Assembly: GCF_014898055.3 (NCBI RefSeq)
Contig: NW_023601543.1
Location: 57,180,806 to 57,244,805 of the forward strand
Direction: 5' to 3'
Source of the DNA: Talpa occidentalis
Taxonomy: Eukaryota; Chordata; Mammalia; Eulipotyphla; Talpidae
Length of the DNA: 64,000 nucleotides
Below are positions 1 to 13,800 of this stretch, one piece after another. Made by a program: the position numbers and the translations under genes. The notes below the pieces were generated by a model. That model did not search any database, had not been told where the DNA came from, and worked only from the letters and a program-made list of their open reading frames with translations. Numbering within the stretch: the stretch's first letter is position 1; every line of letters begins with the position of its first letter.

Positions 1-296
1 AGCGCAGCACATGCTTGGTTAGAGGGGGCTCCAACCAGGCTTCCCGACAGCAAACAGCTCTGAAATGAACACTGATGAAGAGCATATTTCAGTCTGATGA
101 AGTCCCTTTCCTTGCTGTGTCCCCTAAGTTCTCTCTTCTGGGCTACTGGGCACACCAGGCTAGCGTGTGATTGAGCGCTGTGAAGTCCTGAGAAGACGGC
201 CCCTGGATTCAGGTCAATCTAGGTTCCAACCCCTGGGCGAAAGGGTCACTTGCCTTCGTTCTCCTCAGGTTGCTCATCGGTGAACTAGAGATAACC

Positions 297-905
297 ACTC
301 ATTTATTCACCAAATATTTATTAACTGCATGTCATGTGCTAGCCCTAAGGACACAAACATGGGTAAAGTCGACATCATTTCTATCTATAGACTTAAGCAA
401 TTACAAAAACTGTATTGTCGTATAACTAAAATCAATGGATTAGAATAGGAGGCAGATGGCAGGAGAACCTATTGGTCAAAACACGACGCATGAACTGGAG
501 TTAGCCAATTAAAAGACAAAAGGATGAAAATGTTTTACACAGAGGGAACAGCACTGCAGTGATCTGGAGGTTAGAGAGCGAGCTCAGAGCCTTTGGGGAA
601 CTGAAAGTAGTTCAATGCAGCTGGGGAGGAGAGTGTGAGGCTGTGAAGAGTGGGAAGATATAGAGGTAGGACAGACCACAAATGGCCTTTGAAGTTATGA
701 TACAGATTTTGGACTTCATCCTAAAGATAATGGGGGCCTCAAAGGCTATATAAACAGGAAATTCATCAACATGGCGTTTGTGTTTCAGAAGGATCATTCT
801 GGCTGTGGAGAGTGGATTATAGAGATACAGTACTGGAGGGAGGGCAAGCAGTGCAGAGGCTTTTGCAGTAGTCCAGCTGGTCGGTGCTGGTGGTTTGGAC
901 CTGGT
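297..905 (+). repeat. Ancient interspersed repeat (LINE-2-like)
   Basis: The stretch opens with the phrase ATTTATTCACCAAATATTTA, typical of old LINE-2-type ends. It goes on through 'ggcctttgaagttatg', 'ggatcattctggctgtgga' and 'gcagtagtccagctgg', in the same order as a second diverged copy at about 27160-27905. The family name is from memory; the relation between the two copies is visible directly. Confidence 0.55.
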
Positions 906-1674
906 TTGGACCTGGTGGTATAAGAGTTGGACAGTCAAGAGACTTGCAAGGTAGAACTGGCAGGACTTGGGATGGAGAGGCACACAGGAGTTGAGGAAGA
1001 GGGAGAAAACAAGGTTTAGTCCCAGGCTTCTTGTTTGGGCAAAAGCTGTCAAAGGGGACATCAAAGCTGTTAGCACACAGTGCCAGGCACATGGTAGGTA
1101 CTTGGTGAAGGTTAACTGTGGTTAGATTAAGTTCAGTTTTAGATGTGTAGTGCTGGACAAACACCCAGTAAGGGTTATATGGTTGAGCGAGACAGTCGTG
1201 AGACAAACCACTGTGATAAAGTACATAGGCATTAGCCACAGTGCTCTGAAGATAATAGACCCAGTCAACATGAGTCCACTCTTCCCATTATGTCTCATCA
1301 GCAGAAACCACCACCAAAGTCCCAATGATACCCCTCAGGGAAGAACTTCAACTAGGGTTGGCCTTGGAAGGGAGAAGGTTAGAGGGCACTCAGAAGACTT
1401 TCCTGGTATCTTTCAGTCAACCTATTGCATGGCTTGGCTCCTAAGACTGGCAGGTTACTTACCTCTCACAAGACCTTCCTGGTTCATGAGCTCATCCCAC
1501 ATCATAACTACTTCCTGTGTGGGCAGGCATTGCCATTCCTGATTTACATTTGGGTAACCTCAGATTTGAGACACAATGACGTGCTCCAGGTCATACAGTT
1601 GGTCAATTCACGCCTGAAACTGAAGTCTTCCTGACTCTAAAGCCTGGGGTCCTTCCCATTGCACCACCAAGCAG

Positions 1675-1790
1675 ACTATTTTATTGAACACTTACTAAGC
1701 GTCAGGCACAGTCCCAGGCACTTTATAAGCATTCATCTCTGATCCTTATATTCGAATTATCATTGCCATTAGACAGAGAAGTAGACCTTG
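1675..1790 (+). repeat. MIR/L2-type fragment
   Basis: The text TATTGAACACTTACTAAGCG followed by a GGCAC and TTTATAAGCATT run is the usual signature of an old MIR/L2-type end. It is short and diverged. Confidence 0.45.
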
Positions 1791-3597
1791 AGGATGGGTG
1801 GGTGTTCAATGACTTGGCAGTGACCCCTGAGACAGCCTGCAAGAGGCTTGTCCACTGTCCTCGGAGGCTCTTGTTTGGGTTTTGCTGCTGTGAGGGGGGC
1901 AGGCCAGGCCAGTACTCAACACCGTGCCCAGTCTTCACTTCCCCCCATAATGCTGCACCCTCCCTCCACCCCCTAAGTATAGACTTTGCCCCCGCTGTTT
2001 GCCCCCCAAATGCCAGCAGCTGTTGTTGTCCCAGGTGCTGAAGTCCAGTCAGGCACCCAGCAGGTAAAGATCCCCACCTCCTGACTTCTCCAAAGAAACG
2101 GAAGCCAAGGGTAGACCAAATTAGCTGATAAGCACTGGAAAGAAAACCCAAAGCAGGGCAGGCCAAGAGTTTCCGGAAAGTGGTCAAATTAGAGCATAGC
2201 TGAGGGAGCCTCCCGGCCTGAGGGAAAAGGGCATCCAGGTCCATTGGACTCAACTCGCCCCTGAACTCATCCTAGGTGGGAGGTAGGAGAGGGAGTCTAT
2301 TTAAAGACCCAGAAGCCCTGGGGGCTGTGAGGGCGGAGAGCTAGCCTTGACCAAGGAACCAGCACGCAGGGCGCAGACACTGGGGGCCGGCAGGGCTGAT
2401 CCAGGTGGCTGGGAGCGGCACCGGGGCAGGGTAGAGCCAGGATTCGCTTGTGGCTCTCCAGTCACTCAACAGCAGGGATTTTACCAATCCCATTTGCAGA
2501 TGCTGTTTGGTGATAGTTGGTTCATAAACTTTTGCTCGAGCCAGGTAAACAAAATTACCCCCTCCCCCCCAAAAAAAAAGAGGCTGCGCCGGGCCTGCGC
2601 ACTAGCCATAGGGGCGGGGAGGTCAATGCGAGGGCGAGAGTGCGGTGGTGCCAAAGAAGGCGTATCTGTTTCCCAAACACCCACCGTCCCCAGGGTACAA
2701 GTCAGTCGGACGTGAGTGACGGGGTCTCCTATCCAATCTCCGCAGGATTCAGCCTGTTGCCAGGGTGAAGCGGCGCCCGCCTCTCCGCAGGATGTAGATG
2801 TGCAGGTGGGTGGACCCGGAACTGACGTTTTTGGGGATTGCTCTGCTCTGTGAGTGTTGATATTTTCGTGTCAGTGCTGCTGACTGCAGCCAAGTTGGGA
2901 GCCTGGGAGGGAAGCGCTTCTACTGTCGCGTGTGGGGCAGGCCACGCTGTCTGTCGCAGCACCCACGCCTGCGAGTCAGAGCCTCAGAGAGAGAAGAGAA
3001 GAGCAGGACCCGGCCGACAAGAAAAAAAAGGCAAGGAACCCAGGTGCAGACTTTGAAACCCGAGACGGAGGGCACGGGAGGGAGATCGCTCGCCTCTGAT
3101 TGGCCCGTGGGCGACATCGAGAACCCACGGAGTGGCTTCGATTGGCTGGGGCCCGCAATTGTTGTGGCGGCGGCGGCGATTTTGCCCACGTACTTCCGAG
3201 CAAGAGGCGGGGCTGTGCCCTGGCGCGCGTGCGCAGCGCCCGGGGCCCCACCCGGTAGTTCGAGAACCTGTGAAGGGGCGGGGCGAAGAGGTGCTTGTTT
3301 TGGTTCTGTTTCCTTTGAAGCAGAAGGCCGGAACGAGCGCAGCCTTAAACTTGCTGGACTTGGGGAGAAGGCTACGACAAACTCGCCGCGGTGTCTTCAT
3401 CTTGGACCTCACATCCGGGTTCTCCAGCCTCGTGACCTGCGTGCAGCCGACAGTTCTCGAACCGGTGCCTTCTCAATTTCTTTATCCGGGCCTCGCCGAT
3501 CCCGTCGTGCTTCGCGCACCACCGTAGCCCCCTCATCCGGGTTCTATCCCGGCGTGCCTCGCGCCGGGTTTGCTGGGGGGTACTCGGCGGTGCCACC

Positions 3598-4784
3598 ATG
3601 ACTATTCTCCCAAAAAGAAGCCGCCGCCTCCCGACGCCGACTCCGCCAACGAGCCGCCGCCGCCCGGGCCGCTGCCCCCGGCGCCGCGCCGCGGCGGGGG
3701 TGTGGGCGTGGGCGGCGGAGGCACGGGCGTGGGTGGCGGCGACCGTGACCGTGACACAGGGGTTGTGGGGGCCCGTCCTCGAGCCTCGCCCCCGCCTCCG
3801 GGCCCGCTACCGGGCCACCGGGAGCGCTTCACCGCTGGGCGCTGGCTGTGCCGCCCGGTGCTGTGGCTGGCCCCCGGCCCCAGCAGGCCTCTCCTCCACC
3901 GTGCGGGGGTCCTGGCGGTCCCGGAGGCGGTCCCGGCGACGCGTTGGGCGCTGCAGCGGCGGGCGTGGGCGCGGCGGGCGTGGTGGTGGGCGTGGGCGGT
4001 GCTGTGGGTGTGGGCAGTTGCTGCTCCGGGCCGGGCCACAGCAAGCGACGGCGTCAGGCCCCCGGGGTTGGTGCGGTTGGTGGGGGCAGTCCGGAGCGTG
4101 AGGAGGTCGGCGCAGGTTACAACAGTGAGGACGAGTACGAAGCGGCTGCAGCACGCATCGAGGCCATGGACCCTGCCACCGTGGAGCAGGTACGGGCTTG
4201 GGGGTGGCAGATGAGTGGGTGTAATGGATAAGATCCCCAGACTGGATAGGGACCCAAGGTGGTCACTTGAGATTGCCTTAAGAGGCCTGTCTTTTCTCGA
4301 ACCCTGGCACTCTTCTCTGGTGGTAAAGGCACGAGACACCCACTTCTCCCCCCCCCTATAACTTGGAGTTAGAATCTTCAGATAAGATGGAGATACAGGG
4401 TCTCTTCTCGGACCCACAGTTGTCATTCTGATCCCTGGGACTTCATTATGTAGGTGCAATAGGTGGGAACTCCCCTGGAGACGCAGGCGGGATGGAATGC
4501 CTTCTGAACAAGAAGTCTCCAATTCCATAAGGGACTTTGGTCTCTGTTCAGTGACTTGAGATTTCTTTTTCTCCAGGATAGGAGTCTAAGACTCCCCCTC
4601 CAGGGAACCAAATAAGGTGGAGACTTAAGAAATGAGATATGAGTATCCCCAAGATACCACCTCACTTCTCCGCATCTTTCACAGGGAACTCAGCACAGGA
4701 CCACTCTGCAGTAGGGTCTGAGATTTCCTCAAAGGTCTTAAGCATGTCTTCAGGGGCCTAGGATTCCCTCTCCTAGGATCAAGG

Positions 4785-4820
<36 letters not shown>

Positions 4821-7800
4821 AGAGAGAGCGATCTTCTGAGCTTTCCTTGAGGAGTTTGACTTCTCTGGGGGAGATAAGATTCCCTACCCCTTGGGAACAA
4901 AACCAACACTCAGGAACCAGAAACTATTAGGGTAGGTGAGATTTGTCTTCTTTCTAAGTAACGGGTCTGTGCTTCCTCTAAGTGGGCCAAGACCTCCTTG
5001 GGCATGAGTCTGAATCCCTCTCCAGGAGCCTAAGCAACAGAACTTCTGTTCCGCCTCCAGGCCTGAGCCTTTTATGGAGAAAATGAGACTCAGTTTTGGA
5101 AGCCTGAGACCCCCCCCCCCTTATGGACTGGGGTTTTCAGTGAATGGGTTTGAAGCCTCTTCTGGAGATTGATAGCCCCTTACAGTGTACCAGGCAAGGT
5201 GAGGTCTTTAGGAGACCTTTCTCCTCAGGGACTGGTGGTGACACAGTGTTTTCCTTGGGGGTCTGGGACTCCCATACACAGGGATATGAGATATACCCCA
5301 ATTATGAAGGATCGGAACACACTTTAGGGACGTAACAGCCCTCTAACCTTGGTAACAGGTCTGAGCTACTTCTTTTCCCAAGGGCCCAAGCTTTTGTCAG
5401 GGACATAAGACCTTTGCCTTTGGAACTCAAGTCTGAGACCATTCTTCAGGGGACATGGGCAGCATGGAATCCTAGAGGTGGAGTCTGAGACCTTCCTTCA
5501 AGGACCTGAGACCCACTGTGCTAAGGACACTTGAGCTTTTTCTCAGGGGAAGGAGACCTGTAAATACTCTTATCTAGCAACTGGTGTGTCTTTAGAAATA
5601 AGGTCTGAGTTTCCCCCTCAAGGACCATAGGTTAGCCTTCAAGAGGTACCCTAAAGTATCTAAGGGAGGGAGAGCTCTTCCTACCAGAATTGAGCCCCAA
5701 GGCTCTTCCTTTGTGACATGGGTACAGGGCCCCTGGGCAATGGGTCCTAAAGCTCCCCCTCTCCCCTCAAGAATTTGAACTTCCTCTCAGGTACATGAGA
5801 CATCTCCCACACCTTAGGACCTGAGCCTTCCCTGAGAATACTGACCTCACTCTGACAGCATGTGTATGACCAGTCATAGGGCCTATTTTAGGGACATATT
5901 TTTTGTTTTGGGGATTTGGGCTTAAGAGCACTCCACTTGTGAACTAAGTCTTGAGAACTGTCGAGTTCTTTTGGAATCATGGATAGGGTGGGATTCTGAA
6001 GAAAAGAATATGAGCCTCCCAGAGCTCTCTTGGGAGGCTCTCCCTCCTCCCGCAACCAGGCAGTCCTTTCTCACTAGGGAAAGGGACATAAGGTCCTCTC
6101 CATTGGGGCCTGAGGCCTCCTCCATTGGATAGAAGGAATTGGTTACTCTTCACAGTCTTAAAATCCCCTTATCTGAGGCCCCCTGAGGCCAGGAAGGTCC
6201 CTCTGCTTTCTATGAGTATTGGGGACATGGAGACTGAGATCTATAACTAGGAGATAGTCTGAGTTCTCTGACCCAGCTTTGCTTGTTTCTCATTTTCAGG
6301 AACAGGGTTTCCTGAATTGTTTTCAGCAAGTTTTTTTTGTTCCCATAGACAGGGAAGAAGTTCAGGACATCCCCCCTCCCGGGAAATTCTCTACCCATAT
6401 CCCTCCCCCGTTGGCTCAGATAAACAAACCGTTCTGTACTTCATAGAGTCCAGCGCCTTGCCCTAATCCCCCTGTCCTTGTTCCCGTCCCCTCCTGGCAG
6501 TATAAATATCTGGACCTCCAGGGTCGGGAACAGGATTTTTTCTTCTCTCGTTGGTTGGAGTGAAGTCTGCTTCTCTTCCTCCACAGAAATGGGGAGTGAT
6601 ACATCCTACATCCCTGGTCCCAGGGACTGAGAGGAAGAAAGTCCTGTACTGCCTTGGTGACTAGAAAAACACCTCCTTACACTCTTTGCATCTCCTGGTC
6701 TAGGATTCTCCCTGATACACCATAAGAACATGGAAGCAAAGCTCTGGGGCACATGTTCTCTTCCTTTTCACAGGCAGTGGAGAGGTTTCCCATCCTTGGG
6801 ACAAAAGGAGGAAGATGATGTTTCTCCCCACCTCACCTGGTCCAACCTGAGAAGAGGGGAGATTCTTCCCGCCACCCCCATCTTGGTTCTGAAGTGTCAC
6901 TGGAGGCATTTGTAGCCTGCAGGTCAATTAGGTCACTTGGAAAAGAGGGGAGTTGTTGAGAGGGACCCCAGATGATGAATCTGGTCCTTGTTCTGACTAC
7001 TCAAACTTGCTGTTTGTCCTGATGCTATGATTATACCTCTACTGCATTTTTGGCACCCCAGGGTCTCAGTGCTGGGGAGGTGGCCATGTCAGGGGATTCC
7101 TTCCCCAGGCACGGACATCTTGTTGCGTGTCTATCCCGTGAAAAGAATGTCGTGAAGGTGTCTTGAGCTTGAAGACCTCACAGAGCATTCGGAGAGGGTG
7201 GCATGCATGCTAAGGTGGTGGGAGAAGCTGGACCTGACATCCTATAGACAGGATGCTTGGGTCCCCACTCTGGTTCTGCCATGGCTTTGCTGGATAGGTC
7301 AGAAAAGTTGTCTGTGTTCTTTGGGCCTCAGTTTCCTCACTGGTCATATAAGGTTGTTTAGCTTTAGGATTTTAAGGAGCTCACTCCAAGGCCCTCTGTA
7401 CCTAGAAGTGACAGAATGGTGGGGTGTCTTTTTGAGAAAGAATTGGGTTTTTCCCCTGTCCCCTTCCAGCCATCCATACTTGGTGGTAAGGACAAATAAC
7501 CTGTTTTGTGTGAGGCTCAGGGTTGGCAGATAGTGATTTCTGTGGCAAGTTGTACAATGATGAATAAGCTCAGGGTTGACTTTCAGGGCGCCTGTGGGAT
7601 GATGTGGAGGCAGGGTTGTGTGTGAAAGGAGTTGGGGCTTAGGAGCTGGCCAGGCCTGAGTTCAAACCCTGGGGGCTCCGGCTTGGCTTTGTGGCTTAAA
7701 CTCTCAGATGCTCTTCTTTTCTTTTTTTGCCTGTGCTTGAGTATGTGAATACCTGATGTGGCCGCCTACTTTGACTGATTTGATTCTTTTCTTGAAGTTT

Positions 7801-10800
7801 CCCCAGGGTTTTCTGGACTCTTCCCGGGAGCCTTTGTCCACTGCTGGTAACAACTGATCTTTGTTAGCAAAGACCCTTCGTATGAGATTTAGGAACCTGC
7901 TGATTCTTCTGGCGGGGAGGCACATTGGTATAGCTGGAAGTAGTCCCTGCCTTGGTGGTCTGGGTTTGAGTTCTGTGTCTTAGGGCAGGTCCCTTTTCTG
8001 GGCCTTGGTTTTGGTTTCTCCATCCGTAAAACAGCTATAAAAATGAGTAGCGGTGAGCAGGAAGATTGGACTCTCTGCTCTGAAGTGAGTTATAATCTCT
8101 TCTTTTAATTCTCTGCTCCCCGCTCCTCTACCCATTGTGAAAGTTTTGAGTGCGGTGCTTTGGCTTTTGAGGCCGTGCTATGAAGTTTCAAACAATGTAA
8201 GGCTTCCCTCTCCCTGCCCAGTGCTATAGACCCTTGGGTTGTGTTTTCATTTTTAATTTAACAGATATTCATATACCATAAAATTAACCGGTTTAAAGTG
8301 TACAATTCAGTGGCTTTTAGTGTATTCACAGAGATGTGCATCTATCACCATGATCAGTTGATTTTAGACCATTTTTGTCATTCCCCCAAAGGAACCCTGC
8401 GTCATCATCCCTCAGTCCACAGCTAGACACTGGCAACCACTAATCTACTTTTTGTTTTGATTTGTCTATTTCATATGGATTGAATCATACAACATGCAGT
8501 CCTTTGTGACTTCTTTAACTTAGCATAATGTTTTCGAGACGCACCCGTGTTGAAGTCATCAGTAAGTACTTCATTTCTTTTTGTTGCGGAATAATGAAAT
8601 CTTGGTTTTCAATTACCACCCCACCCCTGCCAGTGGCCTTACTCTTGCTCCTTTCCCATTCCTGTGCCCTGGAGAGCTGTGTTGGTCCTCAGAGAGTGTG
8701 TCTGTGTTGGTTATTGGATGGGTTGCCTGTGTTTTGCCCGTGGAGCTGAGCCAGTGTTCCTGGGTGTTTTGGGGGAAAGAGGGGGTAGTCTTGGCACTAG
8801 GCTTGCTGGGACAGAACTGTTAAGCCCAGAATACTAAACATCTCTTGGCCATGGGCTCTAGGAAGACATCTGTCCACAAGCTGCCACTCCTGCTACTGCG
8901 CTCCTGTCCCTTCCCCCTTCTGTGGCAGCCCATTCATCCCTAGGCAGGGTCATCAGCTTTCCAGGCTGGGAGGCCCCTGCTGCCTTAATTCTAGCCGTTG
9001 GAGGTTGGGGGTTGGTGCTAGAGAGGTGGATCATGTAGGATGGGAACCATGCCATGTTGCCTTAACAGTTCACACCAGGAATGCTGCAAAGGGATTGTAT
9101 TAGATTCCGGTGGCTGCTGTGACAAATTACCACAAACTGGGTGGTTTAGAACAACGGGAGTTTATCCATTCAGTTCTACAGACCAGAAGTTCAAAATCAG
9201 TTTCGCTGGGCCAGAATCAAGGTATTGGCAGGGCTACACTCCCTTCAGAGGTCCTAGAGGAGAATCTCATTCTTTTGCAGCTTCCAGGGGCTGCCAGCAT
9301 TCCTTGCTTTGTGACCTCATCACTTGGATCTCTGCCTCTGTCTTTCCATCACTTTCTCTTCTCTGAATGTGTGGTCTCTTCTCTTGGTATCCAGTTTTTC
9401 TCTGCTGTCTTTTTTTTTTTTTTTAAGATTTATTTATTTATACAAGCACAGGGTACAGTCAGAAGCGCGGGAGGGTGAGAGAATTCACCAGAGCCAGGGC
9501 GGGGAACAGAACAGGCAGAAGGACCCAAGTACACTGCTGGGGGGAGCAGCGGGCGGCAGGAGAGGTCTGCGCACCATGTGGGACCCTCCTCCAGTCGCCG
9601 GGGAACAGCTGGGGATCAAACCGGTGCTACAGAGGCTGCGGGCAGCTTTGCAACCCAGCGCTCAACTGCTGCACCACTGGGGAGGCCCTCTCTGCTGTCT
9701 TTTTAATAAGGATTCATGATTACGTATAGGTCCCACCTGGATACTCCCAAGATCATTTCCCCATCTCAAGAGCCTTAATATCACACCTACAAAGACTTTG
9801 AAATAACATTTACAGGTGTCAGAGCCTGATGTTTTTGCGGTCATTATTCAGTCTATTATAGGGATGTTCTAGTTACCCTTCCATGGAAGGGAGAGGAGCT
9901 TGGTAAATGCTCTCCTACAGGACAAAGTCTTGTAATATTTGAGTTTGCCCAGTATCCCTGTTATTGGGAGGCTGGTCATCATCATCTCACAGATTAGAAA
10001 ACCATGCTCAGAGCAGTTCATTGCATGGCTAATAGCTGGTGGATCTAGATTGGACTCTGAGTTGGTTGGGTCCCACAGCATGCTTTGACTTCTCTTGTGC
10101 CTTTGAACTAGTAGGTTGCAGAATCTTATACCTGAGGCTCAGAGATGTGGAGGGACTCCACACGGATGTGGAGGCCCAGCAGTGGACTTGCAGGATTCAG
10201 AGTCTGCACTTGACTTTTTTAGGTTAGAGCATTGATGTAGCTTAAATTTATGTATGTCTAGGCCAGCCCTCACTCCCAGCCTGTTTTTCCTGGGCCATTT
10301 TCCTAAACTATTCCTTAGCTGGCACCTTTCTTGGAGACTCCTGTCCAGCTTGGGGAAGGGGGACCTCCTGGGACTCCCTAATCTTTCTTGAGCCCAGGAT
10401 TATGATCCCCCGTTTTCTCTCCCCAAAGGGAGAGAGCTCAAACTCTTAAGACTGCTGGCCAAAGCCAGTGGGTAGCTAGGGGTCTGGCCTCCAGATCCAG
10501 GCCTAGATACCAATCTTGTTGCCCCGGGCCCAAAGCCCTGCTTGTGCAAGGAGTATGCTCAGATCTCTTTCATTAAAAAAAAATTAAAGATTTATTTATG
10601 CATGTAAGAACTGGGGTGTAGGCCACAGGTGTGGGGAGTGAGAGGATTCACGAGAGACAGAGTGGGGAGCAGAACAGATGGATTTACTGAAATACACTGT
10701 GGAGGGGGAGCAGTGGGCGAGATAGGAGAGGTCTGCTGGGCCATGTGGGTAGCTCCCTGGCTGGGGATTGAACTCATGCTGCAGTGGCTGGCAATAGCTT

Positions 10801-13800
10801 GATGGCGCTAAGACTTTAACCTCTGCGCCACCAGGGAGGCCCCAGGTCTCTTTTCACTTTTAGGGACAAACCATGTTGGGCTGCCAGGTATGCCTCCATG
10901 CTGTGATGCCTGAGGTCTCCGCTGTTGCCTCTATACTAGGCTTTACTCTTTTTTTAAAAAAAGATTTATTTATTTATGCATACAAGAACTGGGGTACAGG
11001 CCAGAAGTGTCGGGGGTGGGGATGAGAGGATTCACCAGAGATAGAGTGGGGAAGAGAACAGGCAGATCTACTGAAATACACTGCTGAGGGGAGCAGCAGG
11101 AGAGGTCTGCTGCTCCATGTGTGTCACTCCCTGGCTGGGGATCGAACTCATGCTGCAGTGGCTATGGATAGCTTCATAGGTTGCATCTTAACCCCTTGCA
11201 CCACCAGGGAGGCCCACTAGGCTTTACTCTTGCCCTAACCCCAGCTCCTTTCTGCCTTTGTAAAATGAAGATAGTGCTTCCTGCCACCTGGGCTGCAGTA
11301 AGGACAATTAAATGAGGTCACCTTTTGCATCTGGCATCTGGTATGGGCAGGTGTCCAGCTAATAGGAGTTTATCTTTCTTCTTGGCCCTGCCCTGCTTAC
11401 CTGCCTAGTCCTACCCAGAACTTAAGCTCATTGCTGGAAAACCTCTGGCATTCCTGGTGCTTTGTGGCAGAAGTGATTTCTTATCCAGTTAATGTGCATC
11501 TCTGGAGGTCTTGGTGTTTAATCCTTTGCTTGGATGGCGCTTTCTCTCAGATGCCACCTTTAATGACTGAGTCCCTAGTTCTGTTTCACAGCACTCCCTG
11601 TTAACCTCTCTCACAGCCCTACTCAAATGTGTGTGGCCATTCCTTATTTCCCTCCCCCTCCCCTAGCAGTTTATGAGATTTCTTGCCAGTAGAGACCCGG
11701 TCTGGTTCATTTTTCTGTTCTTAATAGCCCAGCTCAGGGTCTGACTTAATAGTGGCCTGGTAATGTTAGGTGAATAAGTAGGAGCCCCTCTTGTCCTTCT
11801 TGATCCCCTTTTTCCTCTTGATACCCCCTCTTCCTGCATGCTTGAGGGGCAGGACATTCTAGTGTGCTCTTTTTTAGAACTCTTTATTCCGTCTATTCCA
11901 GGCCTGTGGTAATAGTTGCAGCTTCCTTGCTGGATCCTTCTGACTAGGGCACGTGCCATGGTGCTAGAAGATGGCTGACCCTGTGGGGCAGGGTGGACTT
12001 GGGGGAACTGGCTGCAGTGTGCTAGCCCACATCCTCTGGGACAGGAGGAGCACCTGCACTGCTGGAATGTTGTGCACAAACAAGAGTCTTTGTGCTGCTC
12101 ATGGAAGCCCATTAAGGGCTTCCAGATGCCTGTGTCATCTCTAGAAAGGTAGCCACACCTTCCTGGGGTGTGGGCCCTGGGGTGTGGGGTGCTGGGTATT
12201 CGCCTGTCACCCCTTCTTTATCCCCTCTTGCCCAGCCATTCACCTGGGACTTTCTGAGGGCATCTCAGTTGTACATCTGTGCCTGTGCTGGTTTGCCCCT
12301 TTTTCTGTATTGGTGAGTGTCATCAGTGTATGCTACGTTGTTGACAAAGCCTTTTCAGGTCCTTAAGCTCCTCTGAACCTCTTCATATCTCTGTCAGGTA
12401 GATCACATATCCCCTGAAAGCTGAGGCCTGGTGATTTCTGGCAGCTTACCTGAAATCATGCAGCGAGTGATTCTTTGAACTGGGTTTAGAATCCATAGAT
12501 AGTTTCTGGCCTCCACATTTTGTGCTTCTACTTTTTAAGGAATTTATGTCACCTGAACTGGGGGAAAAGACCTGCATAGAGGTGATTCCCTCTGTCTGGT
12601 TGGCATTAACTCAGATCCTGTAAATCCTGGGGCAGAGTGGTGTCTCTAGCCTTGATGCTGAATTAGGCCGATGTCTCGTGGCCAGCAGAGGGCGCCAGTG
12701 AACAGGGAAAGGTTTGCTGCTTCTGTTTTTGTTTTGAAACGGAACATGTTTTAAGTGACACATGGATATTATTCTTTTCAAATAAACTTTATTTTTTTGA
12801 ATAGTTTTAGGTTCACAGAAAAACTGAACCAAAGGTACAGGGAATTTCCATACACCTTCCACCCCCACACATGCATAGCTCAATTATCAATGTTCCCCAC
12901 CAGGGTGATAAATTTGTTGCAGTTGGTGAGCCCGCATGGACACATTGTTATTACCCAGAGTCCATGGTTTACATTAAAGTTCACTCTGGTGTTGCACTTT
13001 CTGTGGGTTTGGACAAGTGCTTATTGACATGGAACCACCATTACAGTATGCAAAATAGTTTCACTGCTCTAAAAATCTTTGTTCTGTCTATTCATTCTCT
13101 CCGTTATTTTTTTTTAAAACTGGAAAATATGTGTGTGTACAGGCTCACTTAATCCAGACCTTTGGGACCAGATGTGCTTGGGAATTTAGAAAAATTTCAG
13201 AACGTAGCAAAGTCACCTGGTGTGTCCACAGTAGTCCCTCCATAACCAAGGTTTTGCTTTCTGCAGTTTCGATTACCAGCAGTCAATCCTGGTCTGAAAA
13301 TACTACGTACAGTAAGATATTTTGAGAGAGATCCCATAACTTTTGTTACAGTATATTGCTTTTAATTGTTTTATTAATTTATTGTTAACTTTGCTGTGCC
13401 TAGTTTATAAAATTAAATTCTAGGACAAAACATAGTACATACAGGGTCTGGTACTATGTGTGCTTTCGGACATCCGCTGGGGAGTCTTGGAACATATCCC
13501 CTTTGCTTAGTGGGAGATGGCTGAACTGTGTATTAGTAACACCTCCTGTGAGGTCTATGGTAGTACCACATAATTAAACACCTGATCTTTCTGTTGTGTG
13601 GAAATGTTTGAATATTCACCCCCAAGTTGGGTAAAGCTCAGATCAGTTTATGATGCAAATGGGTTAAAGACTTTTGGTTTTCAAAGCTTTTTTAGTTTTT
13701 GAAATTTGGACAAACAGTTGTATACCTTGTTTAAGGAAGGAAGTGAAGTAAAAATCACCTGTAATCCCAACACTTAGGTATAATATTTTGTTGCATAGCC

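Larger units (their letters stand above)
1..2920. other. Intergenic DNA upstream of OTUD5
   Basis: No exon could be supported. In human the gene upstream of OTUD5 in this direction is KCND1, whose 3' UTR might reach the first few hundred bases, but I see no diagnostic coding sequence or clear polyadenylation signal. The stretch holds old interspersed repeats (about 297-905 and 1675-1790) and becomes GC-richer after about 2560 as the OTUD5 promoter is approached. Short open frames here lack conserved protein character. Confidence 0.6.
2930..4195 (+). promoter_or_regulatory. OTUD5 CpG-island promoter, 5' UTR and first exon
   Basis: CpG-dense, TATA-less sequence surrounds the OTUD5 start. Two inverted CCAAT boxes (ATTGG) lie at 3099-3103 and 3141-3145. 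A NRF1-type palindrome, GCGCGTGCGC, lies at 3225-3234, with a GC box (GGGGCGG) just downstream near 3276. Together these are typical of broadly expressed genes. The exact transcription start is not visible; it probably lies between about 3150 and 3450. Confidence 0.7.

Noticed and set aside
1..700. 3' end of KCND1
   Set aside because: Expected from human synteny, but no coding motif or polyadenylation signal is visible, so it cannot be claimed.
3598..4189. OTUD5 as a pseudogene because of its broken first exon
   Set aside because: Eight further exons keep perfect frame, splice sites and catalytic residues, and the two breaks are one-base homopolymer losses.
3602..4528. 308-codon minus-strand open frame over OTUD5 exon 1
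   Set aside because: It is the antisense shadow of a GC-rich, Gly/Pro-coding exon; stop-poor antisense frames are expected there.
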